From the NCBI GenBank assembly GCA_016210055.1, contig JACQUZ010000053.1, positions 1-64,000 of the forward strand: 64,000 nucleotides of DNA, in the 5' to 3' direction. Shown piece after piece: positions 1 to 10,945 of the stretch. Position 1 is the stretch's first letter; each line of letters starts with the position of its first letter. The notes beneath the pieces were generated by a model. That model was not told the origin of the DNA. It saw only the letters and a program-made list of their open reading frames with translations, and did no database searches. The stretch comes from Deltaproteobacteria bacterium (GTDB lineage: Bacteria; Myxococcota_A; Polyangia; Haliangiales; SHYZ01). Position numbers and translations under genes: made by a program.

Positions 1-1512
1 GTACTGGCCAAGACAATCAAGGGGTACGGCCTCGGGGAGTCGGGCGAGGGACGCAACATCAGCCATCAGCAAAAGAAGCTCAATGAAGACGAGCTGCGCC
101 AGTTTCGTGCTCGGTTTGGAATCCCCATATCCGATGATCGAGTGGCTGAAGCACCGTTCTACCGACCGCCCGATGACAGCCCGGAAATCCAATACCTCCA
201 CGAGCGGAGGGCGCAGCTCGGTGGATACTTGCCATCCCGTGTGGAACATGCGCCGCCGCTCGAGACCCCAAAGCTGAATACGCTCGTGGAGCTCCTCGAG
301 GGGAGCCGCGGGCGCAACGTAGCGACGACCATGGCGTTCACCCGGATCCTTGCCAAGCTCATAAGGGATCCCACGCTCGGCAAGCTCGTCGTTCCAATCA
401 TCCCAGACGAGGCACGAACTTTTGGAATGGACGTCCTTTTCCGCGAGGTAGGAATCTACAACCCGGCGGGCCAGCGCTATGAGCCCGTGGACAAGGCGAC
501 CCTCCTGTTTTATCGCGAGCAAGAGAACGGGCAGCTCCTCGAGGAAGGAATCACCGAGGCAGGCGCCATGGCCTCATTCATCGCAGCCGGGACCGCCCAC
601 TCGACCCACGGCCTCCAGGCGATCCCCTTCTACATGTTCTATTCGATGTTCGGCTTCCAGCGCGTCGGCGACCTAATTTGGGCCGCCGCGGATGCCAGGG
701 CTAGGGGCTTCCTCTTGGGGTGCACGGCTGGGCGGACCACGCTCAACGGAGAGGGGCTTCAGCACCAGGACGGCCATAGTCATGTGCTCGCCACGTCGGT
801 CCCAAGCGTTATCGCCTATGACCCCGGATTCGCCTACGAAGTGGCGGTCATCGTTCAGGAGGGGCTCCGGCGCATGGTTGAGGCGTGCGAGCCAATCATC
901 TTTTACATCACGCTCTATAACGAACAATACGCCATGCCCGAGATGCCGACGGGGGCCGAAGAAGGGATTCTTCGAGGCATGTATCGGCTGCGGCCGCTGG
1001 ACGTGCCGGGGGCAAGAGCACGGCCACAGCTCTTTGCCAGCGGTCCCCTTCTCAGGGAAACGCTGCGGGCGCAGGAGATCCTCGCCGAAACCTTCGGCGT
1101 GCCGAGCGACGCATGGAGCGTGACGAGCTACAAGGAGCTTCGTCGCGACGCACTCGCTGCCGAAAGGTGGAATCGCCTGCACCCCACGAGCGAGCCTCGA
1201 ACGTGCCACTTGTGGCAATCCATTACGGGGAACCAGGGACCTTTCATTGCCACGAGCGATTACATGAAGTTCAATGCCGAGCAGGTGGCTCGCTGGATCC
1301 CGGGGAGGTTCGTCCCGCTCGGCACCGACGGTTTTGGACGGAGCGACACCCGGGAGACCCTGCGTCGATTCTTCGAGGTGGACGCGGAGTCGATCGTGCT
1401 CGCCACGCTCCATGCCCTTTGCGAAGACGGTACCTACCCAAGAGACCAGCTCCCGAAGGCAATTGAGCAGCTAGGACTCAATCCCGACGGAGCGGACCCA
1501 GTCCGCGCGTGA
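1..1512 (+). CDS. aceE: Pyruvate dehydrogenase E1 component, homodimeric type (3' part)
   Basis: Thiamine-diphosphate E1 subunit that decarboxylates pyruvate and acetylates the lipoyl arm of E2. The frame is open from base 1, so the gene begins outside the window; 503 residues are visible against about 890 in the family, so the N-terminal 40% is missing. The visible part starts with the conserved KGYG...GEGRNISHQQKK region and contains the transketolase-like pyrimidine domain (EAGAMASFIAAGTAHSTHG, RTTLNGEGLQHQDGHSH) and the C-terminal segment GTDGFGRSDTRE. It is followed 8 bases after its stop by aceF, so the two form an operon. No dihydrolipoamide dehydrogenase gene is seen here. Identification is firm. 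Confidence 0.96.
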   Translation, partial: VLAKTIKGYGLGESGEGRNISHQQKKLNEDELRQFRARFGIPISDDRVAEAPFYRPPDDSPEIQYLHERRAQLGGYLPSRVEHAPPLETPKLNTLVELLEGSRGRNVATTMAFTRILAKLIRDPTLGKLVVPIIPDEARTFGMDVLFREVGIYNPAGQRYEPVDKATLLFYREQENGQLLEEGITEAGAMASFIAAGTAHSTHGLQAIPFYMFYSMFGFQRVGDLIWAAADARARGFLLGCTAGRTTLNGEGLQHQDGHSHVLATSVPSVIAYDPGFAYEVAVIVQEGLRRMVEACEPIIFYITLYNEQYAMPEMPTGAEEGILRGMYRLRPLDVPGARARPQLFASGPLLRETLRAQEILAETFGVPSDAWSVTSYKELRRDALAAERWNRLHPTSEPRTCHLWQSITGNQGPFIATSDYMKFNAEQVARWIPGRFVPLGTDGFGRSDTRETLRRFFEVDAESIVLATLHALCEDGTYPRDQLPKAIEQLGLNPDGADPVRA

Positions 1513-1520
1513 GGTGGCCA

Positions 1521-2891
1521 ATGGAAGTTGCATTCGCACTCCCCGAGCTTGGAGAGAACATCGAGGGAGCGAACGTCGTGCGCGTCCTTGTCCGCGAGGG
1601 GGACATTGTCCAATCCGGGCAGGACGTCGTGGAGCTGGAGACCGAGAAAGCCTCGATTCAGCTTCCATCCCCCCACACGGGCCGTGTTGCGCGCGTGCCC
1701 ATCAAGGAAGGCGACCACCTAAGAATCGGCGATTCGGTCCTCGTTATCGAAACCGAGGCCGTGCCAGAGGCGCCGCCGCCCACCAACGGCAAGCGGCGTC
1801 CCGAAGCTCGTCCCGAAGCCCCCGAGGAGATCGCACGCCAAGAAGTCCCACGCGCCGAGGCCCCGACACCACGCCGAGTTGTGGCGCCACAAGAAGCCCC
1901 CCCCGTGGGGGCGCCGTGGCCGCCACAGCCCGAGGCGCAGCCCAGGATCGCGGCACCGCCTCGTGAGGAGCCGTCGGAGCCTCCGTCCGGGATTCCCATG
2001 ATGGAGACGGCGGCTCCCTCCACGCGGCGACTCGCCCGGGAGCTGGGCGCTGATCTTTCCCACGTTCGTGGAACTGGCCCCTCGGGGCGCATCACGCAGG
2101 AAGACGTCAAAGCGCACGTCCGAAGGCTCGTCACCGGACGCGAGGTCCCAGGGCGCGCGCCATCACTTCCTGATTTTTCCAAGTGGGGAGAGGTCGAACG
2201 CCGTCCAATGAACGGCGTCCGGCGAAAGACCGCCGAAGTGATGGACCTCTCGTGGCACACCATTCCGCACGTGACTCATTTCGACCTGGCTGACATCACG
2301 GCGCTCGAGGACGCGCGCCGCCACCATGAACCAAATCATCGAGGCGCAGACCATGAGAAGGTGACCGTTACCGCGTTGGTCATTAAGGCCTGTGCCGCCG
2401 TGCTCAAGGATTACCCGCAAGTCAACGCGAGCATGGACTTCGAAGCCGAGGAGCTGATCCTCAAGCGCTACATTCATGTCGGCGTTGCCGTAGATACGGA
2501 GCATGGCCTCGTCGCTCCTGTGATTCGCAATGCGGATCAGAAGAGCGCGCGTGAAATCGCCCGTGAGCTGAACGACCTGGCAGCGCGAGCTAGGGAACGC
2601 CGCCTCGACGTGTCCGAGATGCGCGGTGCGACCTTTACCGTGACAAACCTTGGTGGCATTGGAGGCGTCGCCTTCACGCCGATCGTCAATTTCCCTCAGG
2701 CCGCTATCCTGGGCGTATCCCGAACGCGAACAGAGCTCTCGCTTCACGATGGTGAGATCCGCCCGCGGACGATGCTCCCACTGAGCCTCTCGTACGATCA
2801 CCGGATTATCGACGGGGCCCTTGCCGCGCGATTTACGCGCCAGGTCGCCGCGCTCCTCGCGGATCCGTTTGCGCTGTTTCTCGAGGCTTGA
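1521..2891 (+). CDS. aceF: Dihydrolipoamide acetyltransferase, pyruvate dehydrogenase E2
   Basis: E2 core of the pyruvate dehydrogenase complex; transfers acetyl from lipoamide to CoA. The 456-residue protein has one N-terminal lipoyl domain with the modified lysine at about residue 43 (ETEKASIQ), a long Pro/Glu/Ala-rich linker, a peripheral subunit-binding domain (about 165-200, STRRLARELGADLSHVRGTG) and a catalytic domain ending in the active-site motif DHRIIDGA. A GTG at 1509 overlaps the aceE stop, but the ATG at 1521 is preferred because the lipoyl fold starts directly after it and a GAGGTGG lies just upstream. E. coli AceF usually has three lipoyl domains; this has one. It converges on sdhB with a 13-base gap. 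Confidence 0.95.
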   Translation: MEVAFALPELGENIEGANVVRVLVREGDIVQSGQDVVELETEKASIQLPSPHTGRVARVPIKEGDHLRIGDSVLVIETEAVPEAPPPTNGKRRPEARPEAPEEIARQEVPRAEAPTPRRVVAPQEAPPVGAPWPPQPEAQPRIAAPPREEPSEPPSGIPMMETAAPSTRRLARELGADLSHVRGTGPSGRITQEDVKAHVRRLVTGREVPGRAPSLPDFSKWGEVERRPMNGVRRKTAEVMDLSWHTIPHVTHFDLADITALEDARRHHEPNHRGADHEKVTVTALVIKACAAVLKDYPQVNASMDFEAEELILKRYIHVGVAVDTEHGLVAPVIRNADQKSAREIARELNDLAARARERRLDVSEMRGATFTVTNLGGIGGVAFTPIVNFPQAAILGVSRTRTELSLHDGEIRPRTMLPLSLSYDHRIIDGALAARFTRQVAALLADPFALFLEA

Positions 2892-2904
2892 CGCGGGTCG
2901 TCCG

Positions 2905-3653
2905 TCACGCGTCTCCCCTCAAGTTCGCCGCGAGCCACTCGCGATTCATCCGCGCGATTGCCTCGAGCTTGATTTCCGCCGGACACGCGGCGGCGCACTC
3001 GCCGATTAACGTGCAGTGGCCGAACCCCTCCTTTCGCGCAGCGTCCGCCATCCGCGTCACGCGTCGCCGTCGCTCTGGCCATCCCTGAGGGAGGATGCTC
3101 AGGTGGGCAATCTTCGCGCCTGTAAAAAGGGCGGCCGAAGCGTTGGGGCACGCCGCCACGCACGCGCCACAGCCAATGCAGGCGGCCGCGTCGAGAGCGC
3201 GCTCGGCGACCTCCTTGGGAACCGGGATGGTGTTCGCCTCCGGGGCGCTTCCCGTCGGGATCGAGATGTATCCACCTTGGACGAAGATACGATCGAGCGC
3301 GCCTCGATCGACAACCAGGTCCTTGATGACCGGAAATGCACGCGCTCGAAATGGCTCCAGCCAGAGCTCATCACCGTCGCGAAAGTGACGCATGCGAAGC
3401 TCGCACGTGGCGATGCCCCTCACCGGACCGTGCGCGATCCCGTTGATCATGAATCCACAGGTGCCGCAGATCCCCTCACGGCAATCGCTCTCAAATGCGA
3501 TCGGCCGCACGCCCTTGGTGATTAGCTCCTCGTTAATGACGTCCAGCATCTCGAGAAAGGACATGTCGGGCCTCACGTCGCTCGCCTCGAAGCGTGCGAA
3601 GCCGCCCCTGTCCGTCGCGCTCGCTTGGCGCCACGCGTGGATGACGATCCGCA

Positions 3654-3654
<1 letters not shown>
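2905..3654 (-). CDS. sdhB: Succinate dehydrogenase/fumarate reductase iron-sulfur subunit
   Basis: Electron-transfer subunit between the FAD subunit and the membrane cytochrome b. The 249-residue protein has an N-terminal ferredoxin domain with [2Fe-2S] cysteines in SDCREGICGTCG and a later TCELR, and two C-terminal cluster-binding stretches, CIGCGACVAACP and CTLIGECAAACP, for the [4Fe-4S] and [3Fe-4S] centres. The ATG at 3654 overlaps the sdhA stop as ATGA, showing translational coupling in the order sdhC-sdhA-sdhB. A longer in-frame extension upstream only reads through sdhA in another frame and is rejected. Confidence 0.95.
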
Positions 3655-5564
<1,910 letters not shown>

Positions 5565-5572
5565 GGCGCCCC

Positions 5573-6256
5573 CTAACCCACGAGTCCGGCCATGACCGCC
5601 AGCGGAATCGAGATGTAGCCGAGGATCAATACGACGGTGAACGCGAAGACGAACCGACGCCACCCCCTGAAAGACCCGCCACGAGCGAATCCGAGCGAGA
5701 AGACCATCGCCCAGCCGCCATGACGGAGGTGCATGCCGAGGAGTACCAGCGCAGCAATGTAGGCAATCGACGACGGTACCTGTCGAAAACCGACCACCAG
5801 GTTGGAATACACGTCCCCGGGGCGGAAATCTGGGTGCGCGGTACCCACGGTTTGATGCAGCAAGTGGTAGACCACGAAGAGGGCAATCGCGGCGCCGCTC
5901 CAGAGCATTGTCCTCGAAGACCACGAGGCCTGGATCGTGCCGCGAGCGTGGTAGCCAACCGGCCTGGCCGCCGAAGAAAGTCGCGCCAGCTGAACCGCCG
6001 ACATGACATGAAAGACGACAGAAGCCAGGAGGATCGCTCTTGTCCCCCAAAGGAGCGAAGGCGTGGCGTGCAGAAATGCCGCATAGGCGTTGATCCGCTC
6101 GCGCCCCAGGAACACCTGCAGGTTGCCAAGAAGGTGGCCGACCACGTAGCCAAAAAGAACGACGCCGCTAATGGCCATGATGGCCTTCCTACCGATCATG
6201 GCATGGAGGAGACCTACCTCTCGCGGCTCCTCCTGCGACAAGGCCCCTTTCTCCAT
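5573..6256 (-). CDS. sdhC: Succinate dehydrogenase cytochrome b subunit (type B, di-haem)
   Basis: Membrane anchor carrying haem b and the quinone site. The 227-residue protein has five predicted membrane segments, and histidines suited to haem ligation sit in [24 protein letters not shown] and [11 protein letters not shown] single large cytochrome subunit, rather than separate SdhC and SdhD, is typical of type-B complexes. First gene of the sdhCAB operon. No strong Shine-Dalgarno precedes the ATG at 6256; a downstream ATG at MIGRK is possible, so the first 19 residues are uncertain. Confidence 0.9.
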   Translation of the reverse strand: MEKGALSQEEPREVGLLHAMIGRKAIMAISGVVLFGYVVGHLLGNLQVFLGRERINAYAAFLHATPSLLWGTRAILLASVVFHVMSAVQLARLSSAARPVGYHARGTIQASWSSRTMLWSGAAIALFVVYHLLHQTVGTAHPDFRPGDVYSNLVVGFRQVPSSIAYIAALVLLGMHLRHGGWAMVFSLGFARGGSFRGWRRFVFAFTVVLILGYISIPLAVMAGLVG

Positions 6257-6325
6257 CGGAGGTGGAATAGGGCTTGCCCAAGGACAGTCAAGGCGGGCCC
6301 CGCACGGACGGCGGGGCGGCAGCGC

Positions 6326-6499
6326 CTACCTAGCGCGAATCAGCGAGCGTAGCCGTCCCTCATCATCGGGGGTGAAGCGGTAGCTATGAATGCTCTCACA
6401 GTGAGCTTGCGCGCGCCGAACGACTTCATTATCGTCGTCGCCAACTATTTCCCACTCGCAATCCCTGGGCAGAAACTCGCGGCATGACATTTTTTTCAT
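6326..6499 (-). CDS. Small DUF1059 family protein
   Basis: A 57-residue protein beginning MKKMSCREFLPRDCEWEIVG. The start Met-Lys-x-Met-(S/T)-C-R-E, a second Cys about 8 residues later (RDCEW), an Ala-x-x-His helix (RRAQAHCESIH) and a basic C-terminus match the compact DUF1059 family, whose function is unknown. The start at 6499 is supported by GAGGAG with a 6-base spacing; an in-frame ATG at 6505 would touch the ribosome-binding site. It lies 69 bases upstream of sdhC on the same strand and may be co-transcribed with it. Confidence 0.8.
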   Translation of the reverse strand: MKKMSCREFLPRDCEWEIVGDDDNEVVRRAQAHCESIHSYRFTPDDEGRLRSLIRAR

Positions 6500-6560
6500 C
6501 GGCATCTCCTCACGGGGTTAATAGCAAGTGCCATTCCAGGCACGCGGACACTTGACGGCC

Positions 6561-8720
6561 ATGCGTGACTGGTTGTGGGGGCTCCTTCTCGGCCTAGCTT
6601 GCGTTGGATTCGCCTTCCCCAGTGCCGTGCTCGGGCGCCAGTCGCTCGTGCCTGCGGCCGCTCTGGCCGGAGATCCGGCGTTTCGAGCAGGATTCCCCGG
6701 AACGGCGACGCACAAGTCGTGGGATCCGTCGGGAATCCTCGTCCACTACCCAGCCGAGCTCGTCGCAGCGCGAGAGATCCGAAAAGGTCGCCTCCCGCTC
6801 TGGAACCCCCATGCGGGCACGGGGATGCCACTTCTCGCCGAAGCGCATTCCGCTCCCCTCTCCCCCTTCTGGGCACCATTCTGGCTGGCTCCGTCGGAAG
6901 CAACCTACAGCTGGGCCCTGCTCCTGCGTCTCGTCGTGGCTGTCGCGGCTGGACACGTTCTTGCCCGGCGGCGGGGATTGGGATCCATGGCAAGCGCACT
7001 GACCGCTCTAACCTACGGAGTGGGTGGATGCGCGATCACGCGGTTCGATCTTCCTACCGAAGGTACGGCCTACGCGATGCTGCCGTTGTGCGTCTTAGCG
7101 GCCGACAGGGTGGCCGCAAGGGGTGTGCGGGCAATCCCCGTTTTCGCTGCAGCCGTCGGGCTCACGATCTATTCGGCCCATCCAGAGCTCGCGGCGCTGG
7201 CTGGCCTGGGAGCAGTGCTCTTTGCCGCCAGCTCGAGAGGAAGTAGACCTCGGGCATGGATGCACCTTCTCATCGGGCTCGCGCTCGGCGTCGGTCTTGG
7301 CGCGACGGTTGTGGTGCCACTCCTCGATTACCTGGCGTTCTCCGGCTCCACCTACAAGACGAGCGCCCCCTTGGCAGGAATGCTGGTGTCCGACCTCAAG
7401 TACTTCGCGGCAGCGCCAGGTTTCGTGCGAATCGGAGGTGCACCCCTTCTCCTCGCAACCCTGCGTCTCGTGGGCCGACTCCAAGATCAGCCCCGGGGAA
7501 CCTCCGCGGCTCGCGCCCTGGTCGCGGTCGTTGGTGTCGGCGCCGCGCTCTATCTCTCCGAGGCTCTCGCCCCGGGTTATTATCGAATGCTCGTTCCGCC
7601 AAAATACGCGATGTTCCTGGTGGTCCTCGCGGTTGCGCTTCTGGCCGGAGAAGGGCTGGAGCTCGTCGCAGCTGCAAGCCCGGCACGTTTTGCTCTCGCC
7701 ACGGGAATCTCGGCGCTCACGTGGGTGGCGATGGATGCGCTGACCTCGTTCCGACTGCACTCCGAGCCTGGCGTCGTCGTCGGCGACGTGTTGGGAGCGG
7801 CAGCGGTCATTGCGGCGCGTGCCTCGCCACGAGCGGCCACGGTCGCGCGCTGGATGGTTCCCGTCGCGGCCGCAGGCGCGTTCCTTTCCTCGGCCCGGCA
7901 GGTGGTGCTTCCCATGACCGCAGCGATACCAATGCCGCCCGTCGTCCACGCCATCCGCGACCTGGCGCCTGCGCCGGCACGCGTGGCAGGCCTGGGCAAT
8001 GCGCTATTCCCCAATCTTGCCACGCTCCTCGGCTCCTCGGACGCGCGTGCCATGGCGGCCATATTTCCGACCAGGTACCGTGCCTACATGACGCTCGTCG
8101 ACGGAGCGCGATGGTTTCCGACGTTCGTGCTGCTATCCCGTCCCCGGGCCGCCCTCCTGGACCTGATGGGCGCCTCGCTGGTTATCACCCCCCAGGAGCC
8201 CCCGTCGGGATGGGAGGTAGTCGCACGCGACAGCATGGTCACGCTCGCCAGAAATCCCGACGCTGCCCCCAGGGCGTTCGTCCCCCGCGGTCTCACGTTC
8301 GCCTTGGATGCCGCCGACTCCCTTGCCCAGCTCGAACAATTGGCGAAAAGCGCTCGGCTTCCCGACGCGGCGGTGGTCGAAGCGCCCATCGGCGTCGTGC
8401 CCGAGACGTCCACGGGGGGCGAAATCCGGGTGGTCGAGTACCTTCCTTCGAGGGTGGCCCTCGAGTCCGAGATGAAGGAGCCGGGGCTAGTCGTCCTCAC
8501 GGACACTTACCACCCAGGATGGATCGCCACGGTCGATGGAGATGAGTCCGCAGTCTACCCAGTAGACCACCTGTTCCGAGGGGTGGCCGTACCCGCTGGG
8601 AAGCACCGCGTGGTCATGACCTTTGAGCCACCGTCGCTGGACCTTGGCTTGTCGCTATCTGCCTGTGCGCTCATGGCTTGTCTCGCGATGTGGCTCGTCC
8701 CCTGGAGACGAGAACGATGA
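6561..8720 (+). CDS. YfhO-family polytopic membrane protein (putative glycosyltransferase-related)
   Basis: A 719-residue integral membrane protein with a hydrophobic N-terminus (MRDWLWGLLLGLACVGF), about ten membrane segments to roughly residue 450, then a soluble C-terminal domain. The tail is typical of YfhO proteins: TDTYHPGWIATVDG followed by FRGVAVPAGKHRVVM and a final membrane helix. YfhO proteins in Bacillus and Listeria take part in glycosylating wall polymers; the role here is unknown. A GTG at 6528 is possible, but the ATG at 6561 gives a clean membrane start. The stop overlaps the next gene's start (ATGA), so it is coupled to the racemase-like gene. Confidence 0.8.
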   Translation: MRDWLWGLLLGLACVGFAFPSAVLGRQSLVPAAALAGDPAFRAGFPGTATHKSWDPSGILVHYPAELVAAREIRKGRLPLWNPHAGTGMPLLAEAHSAPLSPFWAPFWLAPSEATYSWALLLRLVVAVAAGHVLARRRGLGSMASALTALTYGVGGCAITRFDLPTEGTAYAMLPLCVLAADRVAARGVRAIPVFAAAVGLTIYSAHPELAALAGLGAVLFAASSRGSRPRAWMHLLIGLALGVGLGATVVVPLLDYLAFSGSTYKTSAPLAGMLVSDLKYFAAAPGFVRIGGAPLLLATLRLVGRLQDQPRGTSAARALVAVVGVGAALYLSEALAPGYYRMLVPPKYAMFLVVLAVALLAGEGLELVAAASPARFALATGISALTWVAMDALTSFRLHSEPGVVVGDVLGAAAVIAARASPRAATVARWMVPVAAAGAFLSSARQVVLPMTAAIPMPPVVHAIRDLAPAPARVAGLGNALFPNLATLLGSSDARAMAAIFPTRYRAYMTLVDGARWFPTFVLLSRPRAALLDLMGASLVITPQEPPSGWEVVARDSMVTLARNPDAAPRAFVPRGLTFALDAADSLAQLEQLAKSARLPDAAVVEAPIGVVPETSTGGEIRVVEYLPSRVALESEMKEPGLVVLTDTYHPGWIATVDGDESAVYPVDHLFRGVAVPAGKHRVVMTFEPPSLDLGLSLSACALMACLAMWLVPWRRER

Positions 8721-9859
8721 CCTCTGCCGCGGATCTCATCACACCTCACGCCAGCTCATTTCCCCGCCTCGAGATTGACGTCCGAAAGCTCGAGGAGAAC
8801 ACGCGCGTCGAGGTGCAGCGCCTTGCGGAGCAAGGCGTGACCGTCATGGGCGTCAACAAGGTGTTCAACGGAATGCCCGAGACTGCCCAAGCGATTTGGC
8901 GTGGAGGCATCCAGGTCATTGCCGAGTCGCGGGTCTCCAACCTCAAGAAGCTCCAATCCGTCCCCTGCGCCAAGTGCCTGCTTCGGACCCCCGGCCCCAG
9001 CGAGCTCCCCGACGTGATCCGTCACGCGGACATCTCGCTGCAGTCCGACATCCGGATGTTGCGCGCTCTGTCCCGTGAAGCGACGCACCAAGGGAAAACG
9101 CACCGGGTCCTCTTGATGATCGACATGGGCGACCTGCGCGAGGGAATTTGGTTCCGCGACGAAGCGGCGATCCATTCCACGCTGTCGGAGCTCCAGCGCT
9201 TGCCGAACCTCGAGATCTACGGCCTCGGCACCAATTTCAATTGCCTCGGCGCCATCATGCCCACCATGGAGAACGGGGAGCGATTCGTGGAAATCGCCCG
9301 CAAGATGGAGGCACGACTCGGAATTCGCTTCTCTTATCTCTCGGGCGGCAATTGCACGAGCTACCACCTGATTGACAAGGGGACGTGGCCTGCGGGGATT
9401 AACCACCTCCGCATTGGAGCGCTGCACCAGTTTGGTATCGAGTACGTCGACATGAAATACTTGGACGAGTATCATCACTCGCTCATGCCCGTAGAGCGCG
9501 CGACCTCCAATCTTTATCTCCTCAAGGCTGAAGTCATTGAAGTGAACACGAAGCCAACCTTTCCAGTGGGCGTGCAGGGATTCGACGCATTTCTCCAGCG
9601 CCCGCGCTTCGCGGATCGAGGGGAAAGAAGGCGGGCGCTCCTCGCCCTCGGTCGCCAGGACGTCCCCGCGGCGGGCTGCTGGCCCATTGATCCCGAGATC
9701 CAAGTCATCGGGCAAGCGAGCGATCACACCGTCGTCGATATCCACGATTGCGAGCGGGAACATGGGGTGGGCGATATCGTTTCCTTTGAACTCGATTACA
9801 CGGCGCTCCTCGCCGCCTGCAATTCGCCGGGCATTACCAAGGTCGCAGTAACGGGATAG
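8717..9859 (+). CDS. PLP-dependent alanine racemase-fold protein, ornithine racemase-like
   Basis: A 380-residue protein of the N-terminal alanine-racemase (fold III PLP barrel) family, closest by motif to ornithine racemase (Orr/YhfX group): RLEIDVRKLEENTR at the start, VMGVNKVFNG containing the expected PLP lysine, AESRVSNLKKL, MIDMGDLREGIW, a GLGTNFNCLG strand and SGGNCTS near the phosphate site. It probably interconverts L- and D-forms of a basic amino acid; the substrate is not proven. The start overlaps the yfhO-like stop and an EamA exporter follows after 2 bases, suggesting one operon for making and exporting or importing an amino acid. Confidence 0.8.
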   Translation: MTSAADLITPHASSFPRLEIDVRKLEENTRVEVQRLAEQGVTVMGVNKVFNGMPETAQAIWRGGIQVIAESRVSNLKKLQSVPCAKCLLRTPGPSELPDVIRHADISLQSDIRMLRALSREATHQGKTHRVLLMIDMGDLREGIWFRDEAAIHSTLSELQRLPNLEIYGLGTNFNCLGAIMPTMENGERFVEIARKMEARLGIRFSYLSGGNCTSYHLIDKGTWPAGINHLRIGALHQFGIEYVDMKYLDEYHHSLMPVERATSNLYLLKAEVIEVNTKPTFPVGVQGFDAFLQRPRFADRGERRRALLALGRQDVPAAGCWPIDPEIQVIGQASDHTVVDIHDCEREHGVGDIVSFELDYTALLAACNSPGITKVAVTG

Positions 9860-9861
9860 CC

Positions 9862-10839
9862 GTGGAGGCGCCTCCCCAACGGATGACCGCTCGCTCGCCC
9901 GATAAACAGCCGAATCACGAGGGGGAGAAGCGCCCGCCGGCGATCCTCGTCTATTCCGCGGCGGTGGCCATCAACCTCGCCTGGGCGCTTTCTTATCCTA
10001 TTTCCAAGCGCGTGATTACCGAGTGCACGCCCATCGCCCTTTCCTTTTGGCGCATGATCATCGGTGGCACTCTCCTCCTCGTGTTCGTGCGCAGGCGTGA
10101 CGTCCCACGCTCCCCCCGCGTCGCAGACCTCGCGGCGATCGCATTCATGGGGCTCGTCGGCTTTGCGCTCGCCACGGCGCTGCAATACCTTGGCACCGCG
10201 CTCACCCTCGCCGCGAACGTCTCGCTCCTCATCGGGCTGGAACCGGTCGTGATCGTGGCCATGGCCGCGCTCCTCTTGGGAGAGCCCTTCCCATGGAAGA
10301 GCCGCTTTGGGCTAGTCCTCGCCGTATCTGGCGTCGTTCTGGTTTCAGTGGACCCCGCCACCCTCGACCTGCTCTCGAGTCAGTACTTGTGGGGCAACAT
10401 CCTGGTCCTCCTCTCCATCCTCGGGTACGCGTCGTACACCATCGTGGGGAAGAGGCTGGTCCACCGCTGGTCGGCCTCAGCGATGACCGCAATCCCGCTC
10501 CTCGTGGGCGCGGTGGCGACCGTCCCGGTGCTCGCTCTCGACAGCCGCGGCACGAGGCAACTTCTCATCACGGGCGCAAGCGAGGCGTGGGGCGTGGCGT
10601 TCATCGCCATTTTCGCGACCGCCCTGGCCTATGCGGGCTGGAACTGGCTCCTCAAGTGGATGCCCGCCAGCCGGCTCTCCTACTCCTTGTACTTGCAGCC
10701 CCTTGCGGGTGCACTCTTCTCGTATTGGCTTCTCGGTGAGCGCCTGTCGCCCAGCTATTTCCTTGGCGCGACGCTCGTGATGGGAGCAATTGCCCTGGGG
10801 AGCAGCAGCGACGGAAATAGCAAGCCCCTTGGACAGTAG
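9862..10839 (+). CDS. EamA/DMT family transporter
   Basis: A 325-residue protein with ten predicted membrane helices in two EamA repeats (about residues 33-165 and 180-315), led by a 30-residue polar N-terminus. Typical repeat signatures are WALSYPISKRVI, PIALSFWRMIIGG, AANVSLLIGLEPV in the first half and SYSLYLQPLAGALFSYWLLGE in the second. DMT transporters export amino acids and other metabolites; the racemase-like gene immediately upstream suggests an amino-acid-related substrate (inference). The start is GTG at 9862; a downstream ATG at 9883 is an alternative. Confidence 0.85.
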   Translation: MEAPPQRMTARSPDKQPNHEGEKRPPAILVYSAAVAINLAWALSYPISKRVITECTPIALSFWRMIIGGTLLLVFVRRRDVPRSPRVADLAAIAFMGLVGFALATALQYLGTALTLAANVSLLIGLEPVVIVAMAALLLGEPFPWKSRFGLVLAVSGVVLVSVDPATLDLLSSQYLWGNILVLLSILGYASYTIVGKRLVHRWSASAMTAIPLLVGAVATVPVLALDSRGTRQLLITGASEAWGVAFIAIFATALAYAGWNWLLKWMPASRLSYSLYLQPLAGALFSYWLLGERLSPSYFLGATLVMGAIALGSSSDGNSKPLGQ

Positions 10840-10945
10840 ATGTGACTGTTCAAGGGACCCCTGGCTCCAATGAAGCCAAGGGTGGGAGACGAGGGATTTC
10901 CGGCACTTTCAGTGGTGCGAGCGGGGCCCGAAGGCAACACGCTTC

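Noticed and set aside
6264-6291. Promoter TTGACT...TATTCC for sdhC
   Set aside because: The -10 element matches the consensus at only 3 of 6 positions and the spacing is 16; too weak to call.
10858-10882. Hairpin after the EamA gene as a Rho-independent terminator
   Set aside because: The stem has a mismatch and no T-tract follows.
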